Below are positions 13,648-21,446 of a stretch of 64,000 bases of DNA, piece by piece. Both the position numbers and the translations under genes were made by a program. The notes beneath the pieces were generated by a model. The model saw only the letters and a list, made by a program, of their open reading frames with translations. It was not told where the DNA came from and ran no database searches. This DNA is from Paraburkholderia oxyphila NBRC 105797 (lineage in GTDB: Bacteria > Pseudomonadota > Gammaproteobacteria > Burkholderiales > Burkholderiaceae): assembly GCF_000685075.1 (NCBI RefSeq), contig NZ_BAYD01000038.1, positions 29,191 through 93,190 of the forward strand, given 5' to 3'. Position 1 is the first letter of the stretch, and each line of letters opens with the position of its first letter.

Positions 13648-15252
13648 ATGGCGATCAAGCAATCTGCCGACGTAGTCGTAGTCGGCTCCGGCGTGGCGGG
13701 CAGTCTGGTGGCGTACCAGATGGCCCAGGCCGGCGCATCGGTGATCCTGCTCGAAGCAGGGCCGCGTCTTGCGCGCTGGCAGATCGTCGAGAACTTCCGC
13801 AATTCGCCGGCCAAGGCCGACTTCGCGACGCCGTATCCTTCCGCGCCGTTCGCGCCGCATCCCGAATACTCGCCGGCCAACGACTACCTCGTGCAGAAGG
13901 GCGACTATCCGTACAACTCGCAATATCTGCGGCTCGTGGGCGGCACCACGTGGCACTGGGCGGCGGCGGCCTGGCGCCTCCTGCCCGCCGACTTTCGCCT
14001 GAAGACGCAGTACGGCGTGGGCCGCGACTGGCCGTATCCGTACGAGACGCTCGAGCCGTGGTACCTGGCCGCCGAAACCGAGCTGGGCGTCTCGGGACCG
14101 GATCCCGCGCAGCACGACCTGGGCTCGCCGCGCTCGAAGCCCTATCCGATGAGCATGTTGCCGCTCTCGTACATGGATCAGCGCTTTAGCGACGTGCTCA
14201 ATGCCAACGGCTTTCGCGTGGTGCCCGAGCCGGTCGCGCGCAACAGCCGCCCCTACGATGCGCGCCCGACTTGCTGTGGCAACAACAATTGCATGCCCAT
14301 TTGCCCGATCGCCGCGATGTACAACGGCGTCGTGCACGCCGACAAGGCCGAGCGCGCCGGCGCCCAGCTCGTGCCCGAGGCGGTGGTGTACCGTATCGAG
14401 GCCGACAACAAAGGTCTCATCACCGCGGTGCATTACAAGGACCCGCACGGCAACAGCACGCGCGTGACGGGCAAGCTCTTCGTGCTGGCCGCCAACGGCA
14501 TCGAAACGCCGAAGCTCATGCTGATGTCCACGAGCGATCCTTTCCCGCATGGCATCGGCAACAGCTCGGACCAGGTGGGCCGCAATCTGATGGATCACCC
14601 GGGCACGGGCGTCACGTTCCTCGCCGACGAGCCGCTGTGGCCGGGGCGCGGGCCGATGGAAATGACATCGGTGGTGAATTTCCGCGACGGCGCATTCCGT
14701 TCCGACTACGCCGCGAAGAAGCTGCATCTCTCGAACGGCGTGGGCACGCCGGCCGTGACCGCCGCGCTCATCAAGAACGGCGTGACGGGCGCCGAGCTCG
14801 ACCGCGAGATCCGCGACCGCGCCTCGCGCACGCTCAACATCAACAGCTTCCACGAGCATCTGCCGGAGCCGCAGAACCGCGTGCTGCCATCGGGCGAGCA
14901 CAAGGACGCGCTCGGCATCCCGCAGCCCGAGATTTACTACTCGATCAACGACTACGTGAAAAAGAGCGCCGCCAACACGCACGAGCTCTACGCGCAGATC
15001 GCGGCGCTCTTCGGCGGCACGGAGGTCGCCTTCGACGATACCTTCGCGCCCAACAACCACATCATGGGCACGACGATCATGGGCGCGAACCCGGCCGATT
15101 CGGTCGTCGATGCCGACTGCCGCACGCACGACCATTCGAACCTGTTCGTCGCCAGCAGCGCGGTGATGCCGACGGCTGCCTCCGTGAACTGCACGCTGAC
15201 CATTGCCGCGCTGGCGCTCAAGCTGGCCGACAAGCTGCGTCGCGAGCTTTGA
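13648..15252 (+). CDS. GMC-family FAD dehydrogenase, catalytic subunit with Fe-S motif (FAD-GDH type)
   Basis: A 534-residue flavoprotein, close to the 539 residues of the Burkholderia cepacia FAD-glucose dehydrogenase alpha subunit. It opens with the FAD-binding VVVGSGVAGS (GSGVAG at 13-18). The cluster-binding region CCGNNNCMPIC has Cys209, Cys210, Cys215 and Cys219, as in the 3Fe-4S site of FAD-GDH that passes electrons to the cytochrome subunit. The likely catalytic pair is His471 (APNNHIMG) and Asn514 (SVNCTL). It has no signal peptide of its own, consistent with piggy-back export on the small subunit. The sugar or alcohol substrate cannot be read from sequence. Confidence 0.9.
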   Translation: MAIKQSADVVVVGSGVAGSLVAYQMAQAGASVILLEAGPRLARWQIVENFRNSPAKADFATPYPSAPFAPHPEYSPANDYLVQKGDYPYNSQYLRLVGGTTWHWAAAAWRLLPADFRLKTQYGVGRDWPYPYETLEPWYLAAETELGVSGPDPAQHDLGSPRSKPYPMSMLPLSYMDQRFSDVLNANGFRVVPEPVARNSRPYDARPTCCGNNNCMPICPIAAMYNGVVHADKAERAGAQLVPEAVVYRIEADNKGLITAVHYKDPHGNSTRVTGKLFVLAANGIETPKLMLMSTSDPFPHGIGNSSDQVGRNLMDHPGTGVTFLADEPLWPGRGPMEMTSVVNFRDGAFRSDYAAKKLHLSNGVGTPAVTAALIKNGVTGAELDREIRDRASRTLNINSFHEHLPEPQNRVLPSGEHKDALGIPQPEIYYSINDYVKKSAANTHELYAQIAALFGGTEVAFDDTFAPNNHIMGTTIMGANPADSVVDADCRTHDHSNLFVASSAVMPTAASVNCTLTIAALALKLADKLRREL

Positions 15253-15256
15253 CGCA

Positions 15257-16678
15257 ATGAGCCCGAGACCGACGATGAACACAAGACCGTCCCCCGCGCC
15301 TCGCACCCATCGCACACAGCGCACACAGCGCACACGCACCACGCTCGCCACGCTGCTGTTCTGCACGTTCGCGCTCTACGTGGCGTGGCACGCCGCGCAC
15401 GACGGCGAGATGCGCCCCGTCGACGAAGTCCCGCTGCCCGCCGCGCACGGCGAAGGCCCGGCCGCGCCCGGCGACGCCACCGCGCAGCCGGAGATCGTCA
15501 AGCGCGGCGAATACCTCGCGCGCATGGGCGACTGCGCCGCGTGCCACACCGCCGACAAGAGCCGGCCGTTCGCGGGCGGCCTCGCGATCAACACGCCGTT
15601 CGGCAAGATCTACACGCCCAACATCACGCCCGACCCCGACACCGGCATCGGCCAGTGGACCGAGTCCGACTTCATGCGCGCGATGCACGAGGGCGTGGGC
15701 AAGAGCGGCGAGCGGCTCTATCCGGCGTTTCCGTACGTGGAGTTCACGCGCGTGACGGAGCAGGACGTGCTCGCGATCCGCGCGTACCTGAACACGGTCG
15801 CGCCGATCCACTACAAGCCGCCCGCCAACGAGCTGCGGTTCCCGTTCAATCAGCGCTGGCTGATGATTATCTGGAACCTCTTCAATTTCGACGAAGGGCG
15901 CTTCGTGCCCGATCCGCAAAAGAGCGCCGAGTACAACCGCGGCGCCTATCTGGTCGAAGGGCTCGCGCATTGCGAGGAGTGCCACACGCCGCGCAACTTC
16001 ATGCAGGGCCTGAAGTCGAGCGGCCGCTTCTCGGGCGCGACGCAGGCGGGCTGGCAGGCGTACAACATCACGCCGGATCGCGCGGGCGGGATCGGTGGCT
16101 GGAGCGACGACGCGCTCATGAGCTATCTCGCCACCGGCGTGGCTCCCGGCCACGCGAACGCCGCCGGGCCGATGGCCGAGGTCGTGCAGAACTCCACGCA
16201 ATACCTGAGCGCCGAGGACCAGCGCTCGATCACCGCGTATTTGCGCGGGCAACCGCCGGTTGCGGGCGGCGTGACGCGCTCGCGCGATTCGTACGGCCAG
16301 CCCGCCAACGACGACATCACCGCGCTGCGCGGCACCGTTATCACGAGCGTGAATGGCGCGCAGCTATTCGTGGCGAACTGCGCGAGCTGCCATAACTGGA
16401 CCGGCGCGGGCGTGGGGGCGAGCGCGCCAGGCGCGTATCCGTCGCTCATTCACAACAGCGTGGCGGGCGCGGCGAGCCCGGACAACCTGACGATGACGAT
16501 CCTGCACGGCGTGAGGCGCCAGACCAAAGACTCCGACGTGCTGATGCCGGCATTCGCTGACGCGCTCAGCAACGACCAGGTGGCGGCCATTGCGAACTAC
16601 GTGACGAAGCAGTTCGGCAACCCGCAGGCGAGCATCACGCCTGACCAGGTTGCGGCACTGCGCGCGCAGGCACAATAG
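15257..16678 (+). CDS. Tri-haem cytochrome c subunit of the dehydrogenase complex
   Basis: A 473-residue membrane-anchored cytochrome with three CxxCH haem sites: CAACH (93-97), CEECH (239-243) and CASCH (375-379). A hydrophobic segment at about 29-46 (TLATLLFCTFALYVAW) should anchor it in the inner membrane with the haems in the periplasm. It takes electrons from the Fe-S centre of the GMC subunit and gives them to ubiquinone. It begins four bases after the stop of the catalytic subunit; a second possible ATG is at 15275. Its family is the large subunit of alcohol, gluconate and FAD-glucose dehydrogenases. Confidence 0.9.
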   Translation: MSPRPTMNTRPSPAPRTHRTQRTQRTRTTLATLLFCTFALYVAWHAAHDGEMRPVDEVPLPAAHGEGPAAPGDATAQPEIVKRGEYLARMGDCAACHTADKSRPFAGGLAINTPFGKIYTPNITPDPDTGIGQWTESDFMRAMHEGVGKSGERLYPAFPYVEFTRVTEQDVLAIRAYLNTVAPIHYKPPANELRFPFNQRWLMIIWNLFNFDEGRFVPDPQKSAEYNRGAYLVEGLAHCEECHTPRNFMQGLKSSGRFSGATQAGWQAYNITPDRAGGIGGWSDDALMSYLATGVAPGHANAAGPMAEVVQNSTQYLSAEDQRSITAYLRGQPPVAGGVTRSRDSYGQPANDDITALRGTVITSVNGAQLFVANCASCHNWTGAGVGASAPGAYPSLIHNSVAGAASPDNLTMTILHGVRRQTKDSDVLMPAFADALSNDQVAAIANYVTKQFGNPQASITPDQVAALRAQAQ

Positions 16679-16774
16679 CGCGCCGCCGCACGTTTCGCTC
16701 GAGCTGGCTGCAAGCTGCGCGAAAAGATGTTTGGCGCGCATACGTGGCGCCGCGGCCGGCGCTATGATGAAACG

Positions 16775-17509
16775 ATGACGCTAACTCTCGCTCCTGACGT
16801 CCAGCATCACGCGGCCAATGCGGCCGGTCGCGATTTCGTGATCGGCGACCTGCACGGCTGCGTGGACGCCTTGCGCTATCTGCTTCATAAAGTGGGATTC
16901 GACGCCGCGCACGACCGCCTGTTTTCGGTGGGCGATCTCGTCGACCGTGGCGACCAGTGCGAGGAGGCGCTCGCGCTGCTCGACAAGCCCTGGTTCTACG
17001 CCGTGCTCGGCAATCACGAAGACGCGCTGTGCGCGGTCGCGGAAGGGCGCCTCGCGCGGCATCGCTGGTATGCCATCGGCGGGGGCTGGGCGCAGGGGCT
17101 GTCCGACCACGCGCTGGCCACGTATGCAAAGCGGCTGCGGGAGCTGCCGCTCGTGCGCGTGGTGGGCGAGGGCGAGACGCGCTTTAACGTGCTGCACGCG
17201 GAGTTCTTCGGCGACGATGCCGATCTCGACGCTGGCCGGTTCGATGCCGAGGTGCGCGAACGCATGATGTGGGGGCGCGAGCTGGCCTTCAACGCGGCCA
17301 GGCTGCCGCATTACGCGCTTTCGCCCACTTACTGCGGGCACACTCCCGTGCGCGAGCTGCGCCAGATCGGCTCGCAGACGTTCATCGATACTGGCGCGTT
17401 CATTCCTGAAGGACGCCTGACGATGGTCGAGGCGCTCACGTCCCGGCAGTGGTCGATCTCCGTGCAGGCGGCGCGTGCGATGGGCGCGGCCGAGATGACG
17501 CTGCCCTAA
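16775..17509 (+). CDS. PPP-family metallophosphoesterase (PrpA-like Ser/Thr phosphatase)
   Basis: A 244-residue cytosolic phosphatase with the three metal-site signatures of the PPP superfamily in order: GDLHG (24-28), GDLVDRG (53-59) and GNHE (79-82). A later GHTPVR motif supplies the conserved His. The start at 16775 (MTLTLAPDVQ) fits the domain boundary better than the upstream ATG at 16727. The substrate could be a phosphoprotein or a small molecule such as a dinucleoside tetraphosphate; the sequence does not decide. It stands alone, convergent with the RES toxin gene. Confidence 0.82.
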   Translation: MTLTLAPDVQHHAANAAGRDFVIGDLHGCVDALRYLLHKVGFDAAHDRLFSVGDLVDRGDQCEEALALLDKPWFYAVLGNHEDALCAVAEGRLARHRWYAIGGGWAQGLSDHALATYAKRLRELPLVRVVGEGETRFNVLHAEFFGDDADLDAGRFDAEVRERMMWGRELAFNAARLPHYALSPTYCGHTPVRELRQIGSQTFIDTGAFIPEGRLTMVEALTSRQWSISVQAARAMGAAEMTLP

Positions 17510-17655
17510 AAGCGCTTCCTGCGTTTCTTCCTGCATTTCTTCCGCGCGCTACCCGCGAACTTCCGGGGCACTGCCTGCGCGCTTGCCGGGTGCTTTCGGG
17601 CGTGTGGATCGTTACGAGCGCCTCCACCGCTTGCCCCAGCGCTGGCGCTGGCCCT

Positions 17656-17671
17656 GGCCCGCTTGCGGGCC
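17656..17671. terminator. Short hairpin at the convergent phosphatase/RES junction
   Basis: GGCCCG and CGGGCC flank the tetraloop CTTG immediately beyond the TAA of the RES gene. No T-run follows, so it would be a weak terminator at best. Confidence 0.3.
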
Positions 17672-18493
17672 TTAAACGCCCTCCTGGCCGTACGCGGCGG
17701 TCAATTCGAACACCATGTCGATGGCTTCGCCGTTCCAGTTGTATTCGAGGTAGGCGGCGTGATGGCATGCGTGCAGCAGTGTCGTGCGCAACGCGGCGAG
17801 GCATTCGCCGCCCGCATCGCGCACCGATGGATAGACGATGCCGGGCGCGCCTGCCGCCCGCAGCGCGCGGCCCAACGCCTGACCCGCCGTGTAGTCGTCC
17901 GGCGCGAGCACGGCCGGATCGGCCAGATTGGCGGGCCCTTGAGCGGCTGTATGCGCGGCCGCGGAGCCGCGCAGATCGACGACCGTGCCTTGCGCGATCA
18001 CCGTATAGAGCCGCATCTGCTGCCGCAGCGGCGGCTCGCGCGTCGCGGCGAGAAAGCGGCCCGCGTGATAGCGCGTCTCGGCGATGGCCGTCTCGCGCGT
18101 GCGCGCGCAGTAGAACACGCCATAGGTGCCGTCGGAAAACCGGCTGCCCTGCGGGTTCAGATGCGTGAATGCGGCCATGATCGGACCATAGCCGGGGCCG
18201 AAGCGGCGCTCCTCGCGCGGCACGAGATCGAGGTCGCCGGTCTCCGTGCGCAGGCGGTCGTTGGTCAGCGCTTCGAGCGCATAGAGCGCCTCGAAGTCCT
18301 CAGGCGTGGCCACCCGGTCGAACAGGCTCACAGCGGGAAAGCGCGTGGGGGTCACGCGGAACGCGGGCGACCAGTCGAGCAGCGCGCTGCGCCAGTGTGC
18401 CTGCCAGGACGTGTCCGCCGGGCCAGCGGCGGGCGTGGCACCCTGGGGCGACGCTTGTGCCGTGTCTCGTGTCGTGTGTTTTTTCACGCCCAT
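17672..18493 (-). CDS. RES-domain toxin of a type II toxin-antitoxin pair
   Basis: A 273-residue protein. The RES domain spans about 95-245 and shows the usual Arg-Glu-Ser pattern: RFGPGYGPIMAAF, the YGVFYCA strand with ETAIAET behind it, and IVYPSVRDAGGEC. RES toxins (Res, MbcT) degrade cytosolic NAD+ when not held by their Xre partner. The ATG at 18493 lies within the last codons of the antitoxin gene (10-base overlap), the standard antitoxin-first order. The N-terminal 90 residues are longer than in the smallest RES proteins and include a Pro/Ala linker. NAD+ depletion is family knowledge, not shown here. Confidence 0.88.
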   Translation of the reverse strand: MGVKKHTTRDTAQASPQGATPAAGPADTSWQAHWRSALLDWSPAFRVTPTRFPAVSLFDRVATPEDFEALYALEALTNDRLRTETGDLDLVPREERRFGPGYGPIMAAFTHLNPQGSRFSDGTYGVFYCARTRETAIAETRYHAGRFLAATREPPLRQQMRLYTVIAQGTVVDLRGSAAAHTAAQGPANLADPAVLAPDDYTAGQALGRALRAAGAPGIVYPSVRDAGGECLAALRTTLLHACHHAAYLEYNWNGEAIDMVFELTAAYGQEGV

Positions 18494-18918
18494 CCGCCCC
18501 GCATCGCGTCGAGGTACTGACGCACCGCCACGAGGTCGCTGATATTGCCTGCGAGCATGCGGTCGAGCGCGCGCCGGCCGCCGAACGGCGGCGCGCTGTT
18601 GGGGCGCTTGACCCAGGCATCGGCGGCGGCGGGGGGCGGCAGGAGGATCTGCAAGGACTTGTAGATGCCGAGCAGCAGCGAAAGGCGCTCGAGCGTGTCG
18701 CGGCCCAGGCGCGCGGATTGGGGCGCCTGCTTCCACTTGAAGAACGTCGACCGGCCCGGTGAGCCGAGCAGGACGATCTGCTCTTCCACCGAGAGATCCC
18801 AGTCGCGGGCGATGTTGAAAAAGGCGCGCAGGCCGGCCGCCGACATCTCGGCGGTTGAGGGCTCGGCGCCGGGACGCCGCGTGGGCGCGGCGGACGGGGA
18901 GATGGGCGCATGGGGCAT
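18484..18918 (-). CDS. Xre/MbcA/ParS-type antitoxin
   Basis: A 144-residue protein. The N-terminal half has a helix-turn-helix-like region (LSVEEQIVLLGSPGRSTFFK), and the C-terminal half is the DUF2384 (Xre-MbcA-ParS) toxin-binding domain: LERLSLLLGIYKSLQILLP, then a RALDRMLAGNISDLVAVRQY segment. In this family the antitoxin binds the RES toxin and represses its own promoter. The stop codon lies inside the toxin gene. The start codon is part of the inverted repeat described next. Confidence 0.88.
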   Translation of the reverse strand: MPHAPISPSAAPTRRPGAEPSTAEMSAAGLRAFFNIARDWDLSVEEQIVLLGSPGRSTFFKWKQAPQSARLGRDTLERLSLLLGIYKSLQILLPPPAAADAWVKRPNSAPPFGGRRALDRMLAGNISDLVAVRQYLDAMRGGWA

Positions 18919-18960
18919 GGTCTAGTCTTTATATGAACTTTTTTATGATGCTAGTCCATG
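18916..18960. promoter_or_regulatory. Probable operator of the res-xre pair
   Basis: CATGGTCTAG (18916-18925) and CTAGTCCATG (18951-18960) form an inverted repeat with one mismatch across an AT-rich centre. The left arm includes the antitoxin start codon. CTAGTC also recurs as a direct repeat 29 bases apart. An autoregulatory Xre site is the natural reading. Confidence 0.5.
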
Positions 18961-18987
18961 TCTGGATTTTTGCAAATTTTGGTTGGG

Positions 18988-18993
18988 TATAAT
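18988..18993 (+). promoter_or_regulatory. -10 box for the repeat-rich secreted protein gene
   Basis: A perfect TATAAT, 50 bases before the GTG start at 19044. The -35 region is T-rich but has no good match. Confidence 0.5.
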
Positions 18994-19043
18994 CGCCGGC
19001 CGATCGAATCGGGACAAGAACGGCTATTCGAGGGAGGAGCGGC

Positions 19044-19877
19044 GTGCGGGCAGTAGCGGTGATGGTCGCAGCATGGTGGATGTCGACGACGATGGCATGG
19101 GCGGTCGCGCCGGCGGCCGCGGCGCAGCGTGGCGGATATGACGGCCATGGCGGGGCGGCGGTGCATGGGGCGGGAGGCGGTGGCGCTGCGCATCGAAGTG
19201 GGGCGCATGGCGCGCATAGTGCCCATAGCGCCCGTGACGGGAACGCCCAGGCGAGCTCGCGCAAGGGTGGCAAAGAAGATAAGCCCGCCGGTGCCGAGGC
19301 GCAGCACGGCGTGAAGCACGCGAAGTCTGGCGCCGCTGCGACACATGCTTCACGATCCGCGAAATCCGCGAAGCCAATGAAAGCCGGGAACGTGCAAGCC
19401 CATGCACAGCGTCGAGCCATTGCTCCGACAAAGTCGGCGGCACACGATGCACCGCGGACCTCACGTCAAGCGAGCGCCCACACACACTCGTTAACGTCAG
19501 CCGCACACACTCAGGCTGCACCCAAGCCAGCCGTGCACAGGCAGGCTGTATCCAAGCCAGCCGTGCACAGGCAGGCTGTATCCAAGCCATCCGCACCCAG
19601 GCAGGCCGCACCTAAGCCGCCCGTACCTAAGATGGCCGCCTCTAGACCGGCCGCACCTAAGCCATCCGCACCCAGACAGGTCGCACCTAAGACGGCCGCA
19701 CTTGGACCAGCCGTAACTAAGCCGGCCGCACCTGGACCGGCCGTACCGAAGCACGCGCCGGCCAGGCCCATAGCGGTTCACCCGGCGCCGCATCACAAGC
19801 TCGTGGTCGAGGCACCTGCGGCGCAGGGACAGCGCGCAATCCCGCAGCCGCGCCAACTCCCGCCGATGCTGGGCTGA
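19044..19877 (+). CDS. Secreted Ala/Pro/Lys/His-rich repeat protein, function unknown
   Basis: A 277-residue protein with a signal peptide (hydrophobic run up to AWAVAPAAAA, about residues 5-27) and no recognisable domain. Residues 28-155 are rich in Gly, His, Ala, Ser and Lys. Residues 156-240 are 17 pentapeptides of the form (K/R)(P/Q)(A/S)(A/V)x, including KPAVHRQAVS twice in exact copies. The net charge is strongly positive. The GTG start is supported by GGGAGGAG just upstream and the TATAAT at 18988. It could bind envelope polymers or nucleic acid, but that is speculation. Confidence 0.65.
   Translation: MRAVAVMVAAWWMSTTMAWAVAPAAAAQRGGYDGHGGAAVHGAGGGGAAHRSGAHGAHSAHSARDGNAQASSRKGGKEDKPAGAEAQHGVKHAKSGAAATHASRSAKSAKPMKAGNVQAHAQRRAIAPTKSAAHDAPRTSRQASAHTHSLTSAAHTQAAPKPAVHRQAVSKPAVHRQAVSKPSAPRQAAPKPPVPKMAASRPAAPKPSAPRQVAPKTAALGPAVTKPAAPGPAVPKHAPARPIAVHPAPHHKLVVEAPAAQGQRAIPQPRQLPPMLG
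19509..19763 (+). repeat. 15-bp tandem repeats encoding pentapeptides
   Basis: Seventeen in-frame 15-bp units. Two neighbouring 30-bp blocks (19524-19553 and 19554-19583) are identical base for base, and later units diverge. Exact copies imply recent slippage or unequal crossing-over, so the length probably varies among strains. Confidence 0.8.
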
Positions 19878-19999
19878 TCCCGTCTGACCCGGGCGGGGTC
19901 GTGCGGCGTATCGGCATGCCCGCGCCTCACGCACGGCTGCCTTGCCCGGAGACCGGCGGCTTCCCGGCCGCGCAGCTACCCGCTCACGCAGCTTTGCCC

Positions 20000-20851
20000 T
20001 CAGGCCGTGCCGAGACTCGACGCAAGCAACTGCAGCGTCGCCGCCGAGCGCGGCTCGCGCACGCGCGAATGCAGCGTCACCCGCGAGACCGGCAATGGCG
20101 GCAGGCCGTGCTTCGCCCCAACATCGACGAGCGCTCTCGGTGCCACGCGCCGCGCCAGCGCCGACACCGCGAGCCCCGCCTCCAGCGCCGCGCCAACCGC
20201 GGCCACCCCGCCGCCCACGAACACCTCCTGCCACGCGATGCCCGCCGCGTCGAGCGCAGCGATCGCCGCCGCGCGCACCGCGCAAGGCCCCTCGAGCAGC
20301 GCGAGCGGCAGCGGCGTACCCGGCTCCCACTGCCAATCGGGCGAGGCGAGCCAGACCAGCGGCTCGTCGAAGAGCAACCGTGCGTCGCCGCGCGGCGCCT
20401 CGTCGGCTTCTTGACGGACGATGACGGCGTCGAGCCGCCGCTCGTCGAATTGCGCGAGCAACTGCGCCGAAAGCCCCAGATGCAGCGCGATCACGAGTCC
20501 CGGATCGTGAGCGCGCAAGAGCGCGAGCTGGCGGGCGAGTTGTGCATCGGCTACGTGCTCGCTCAATCCCAGCACGAGCCGCCGCGCCTCGCCGGTCAGC
20601 GTGCCGAGTGCGCGCTCATGCGCTCCCAGCAGCTCGCGCGCGGCGCCAAGAAATGCGCGCCCGTCCAGCGAGAGCCGCACGACGCGCGGCGTGCGTTCGA
20701 GCAACTGCCGGCCAAGATGGGCTTCGAGGCGCTTCAGCTTGAGGCTGACGGCGGATTGCGTGGTATCGAGCGCATCGGCGGCACGCGTGAAACTATGCAG
20801 TTCGGCGACCAGAACGAACGCGCGCACGGCATCGAGATCGAGCGGTTTCAT
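20000..20851 (-). CDS. LysR-family transcriptional regulator
   Basis: A 283-residue LysR protein. The winged helix-turn-helix is at about 4-63 (FTRAADALDTTQSAVSLKLK), followed by the two-lobed effector domain to the end. It is divergent from the tautomerase gene 115 bases away, the typical arrangement for a LysR protein and its target. The effector is unknown. Confidence 0.9.
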   Translation of the reverse strand: MKPLDLDAVRAFVLVAELHSFTRAADALDTTQSAVSLKLKRLEAHLGRQLLERTPRVVRLSLDGRAFLGAARELLGAHERALGTLTGEARRLVLGLSEHVADAQLARQLALLRAHDPGLVIALHLGLSAQLLAQFDERRLDAVIVRQEADEAPRGDARLLFDEPLVWLASPDWQWEPGTPLPLALLEGPCAVRAAAIAALDAAGIAWQEVFVGGGVAAVGAALEAGLAVSALARRVAPRALVDVGAKHGLPPLPVSRVTLHSRVREPRSAATLQLLASSLGTA

Positions 20852-20966
20852 TTCGAATGAAAATAAATGAAATATCTAGCAATATCTGTTTATTATGATA
20901 GCGCGCGCCTAAGCTGTTGTCGTGGTCGTTCACTCGTCACCCCATGCAACGCTGAAGGAGCCCGAC
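20852..20966. promoter_or_regulatory. Divergent control region, LysR / tautomerase
   Basis: An AT-rich patch (about 20855-20900) in otherwise GC-rich DNA. AATAAA and TTTATT flank a short spacer around 20870-20895 as an imperfect palindrome, a plausible LysR site. An AAGGAG ribosome site precedes the tautomerase ATG. Confidence 0.4.
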
Positions 20967-21350
20967 ATGCCATTCACCCGTATCGCCGTCCGCGCAGGCA
21001 AGCCCGCAGCCTATAGAAAGGCGCTCACGCAGGGCGTGCATCTTGCACTCATGGAAGTCTTCAAGGCGCCGGAAGACGACCAGTTCATGATCGTCACCGA
21101 GCACGATGCCGACAATTTCGTCTTTGGCCGCCACTACCTCGGCATCGAACGCAGCGACGATCTCGTGATGATTCAGATTGCCGTGAGCAATACGCGCGGG
21201 CAGGATCAGAAGAAGGCGCTGTTCGCCCAGATCGCCGAAAACCTTGCGCGGGATCCCGGCGTGAGGCGCGAGGATGTATTCGTCAACCTCGTGGACGTCG
21301 CGCGCGAGAACTGGTCGTTCGGCAATGGGGTGGCGCAGTACGCCACTTGA
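20967..21350 (+). CDS. Tautomerase / MIF-like family protein
   Basis: A 127-residue protein beginning MPFTRIAVRAGK. After removal of Met the N-terminal Pro1 would be the catalytic base of the 4-oxalocrotonate tautomerase superfamily, and the length fits the fused two-unit (Tautomerase_3) type. The start at 20967 is fixed by this Pro and by AAGGAG upstream; the longer frame from 20922 would bury it. The natural substrate is unknown. Divergent LysR control is likely. Confidence 0.8.
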   Translation: MPFTRIAVRAGKPAAYRKALTQGVHLALMEVFKAPEDDQFMIVTEHDADNFVFGRHYLGIERSDDLVMIQIAVSNTRGQDQKKALFAQIAENLARDPGVRREDVFVNLVDVARENWSFGNGVAQYAT

Positions 21351-21446
21351 TCTCGCCGCGCAACGCCAAACGCGCCGTAGCCGCGCCGCAATCCGCTTGC
21401 GGCGCGGGACATTGCAGGCGTACAGGTCTGGCCGGTCTCCCGGCGC

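Noticed and set aside
19509..19763. CRISPR array
   Set aside because: The repeats are directly contiguous and in coding frame with no unique spacers; no cas genes are present anywhere in the window.
19511..19771. Minus-strand frame with a Leu-centred five-residue pattern resembling a pentapeptide-repeat (A(D/N)Lxx) protein
   Set aside because: It is the mirror image of the 15-bp repeats of the sense gene, which has a GTG with a strong ribosome site and a signal peptide. The antisense text lacks a credible start and a regular A(D/N)L core.
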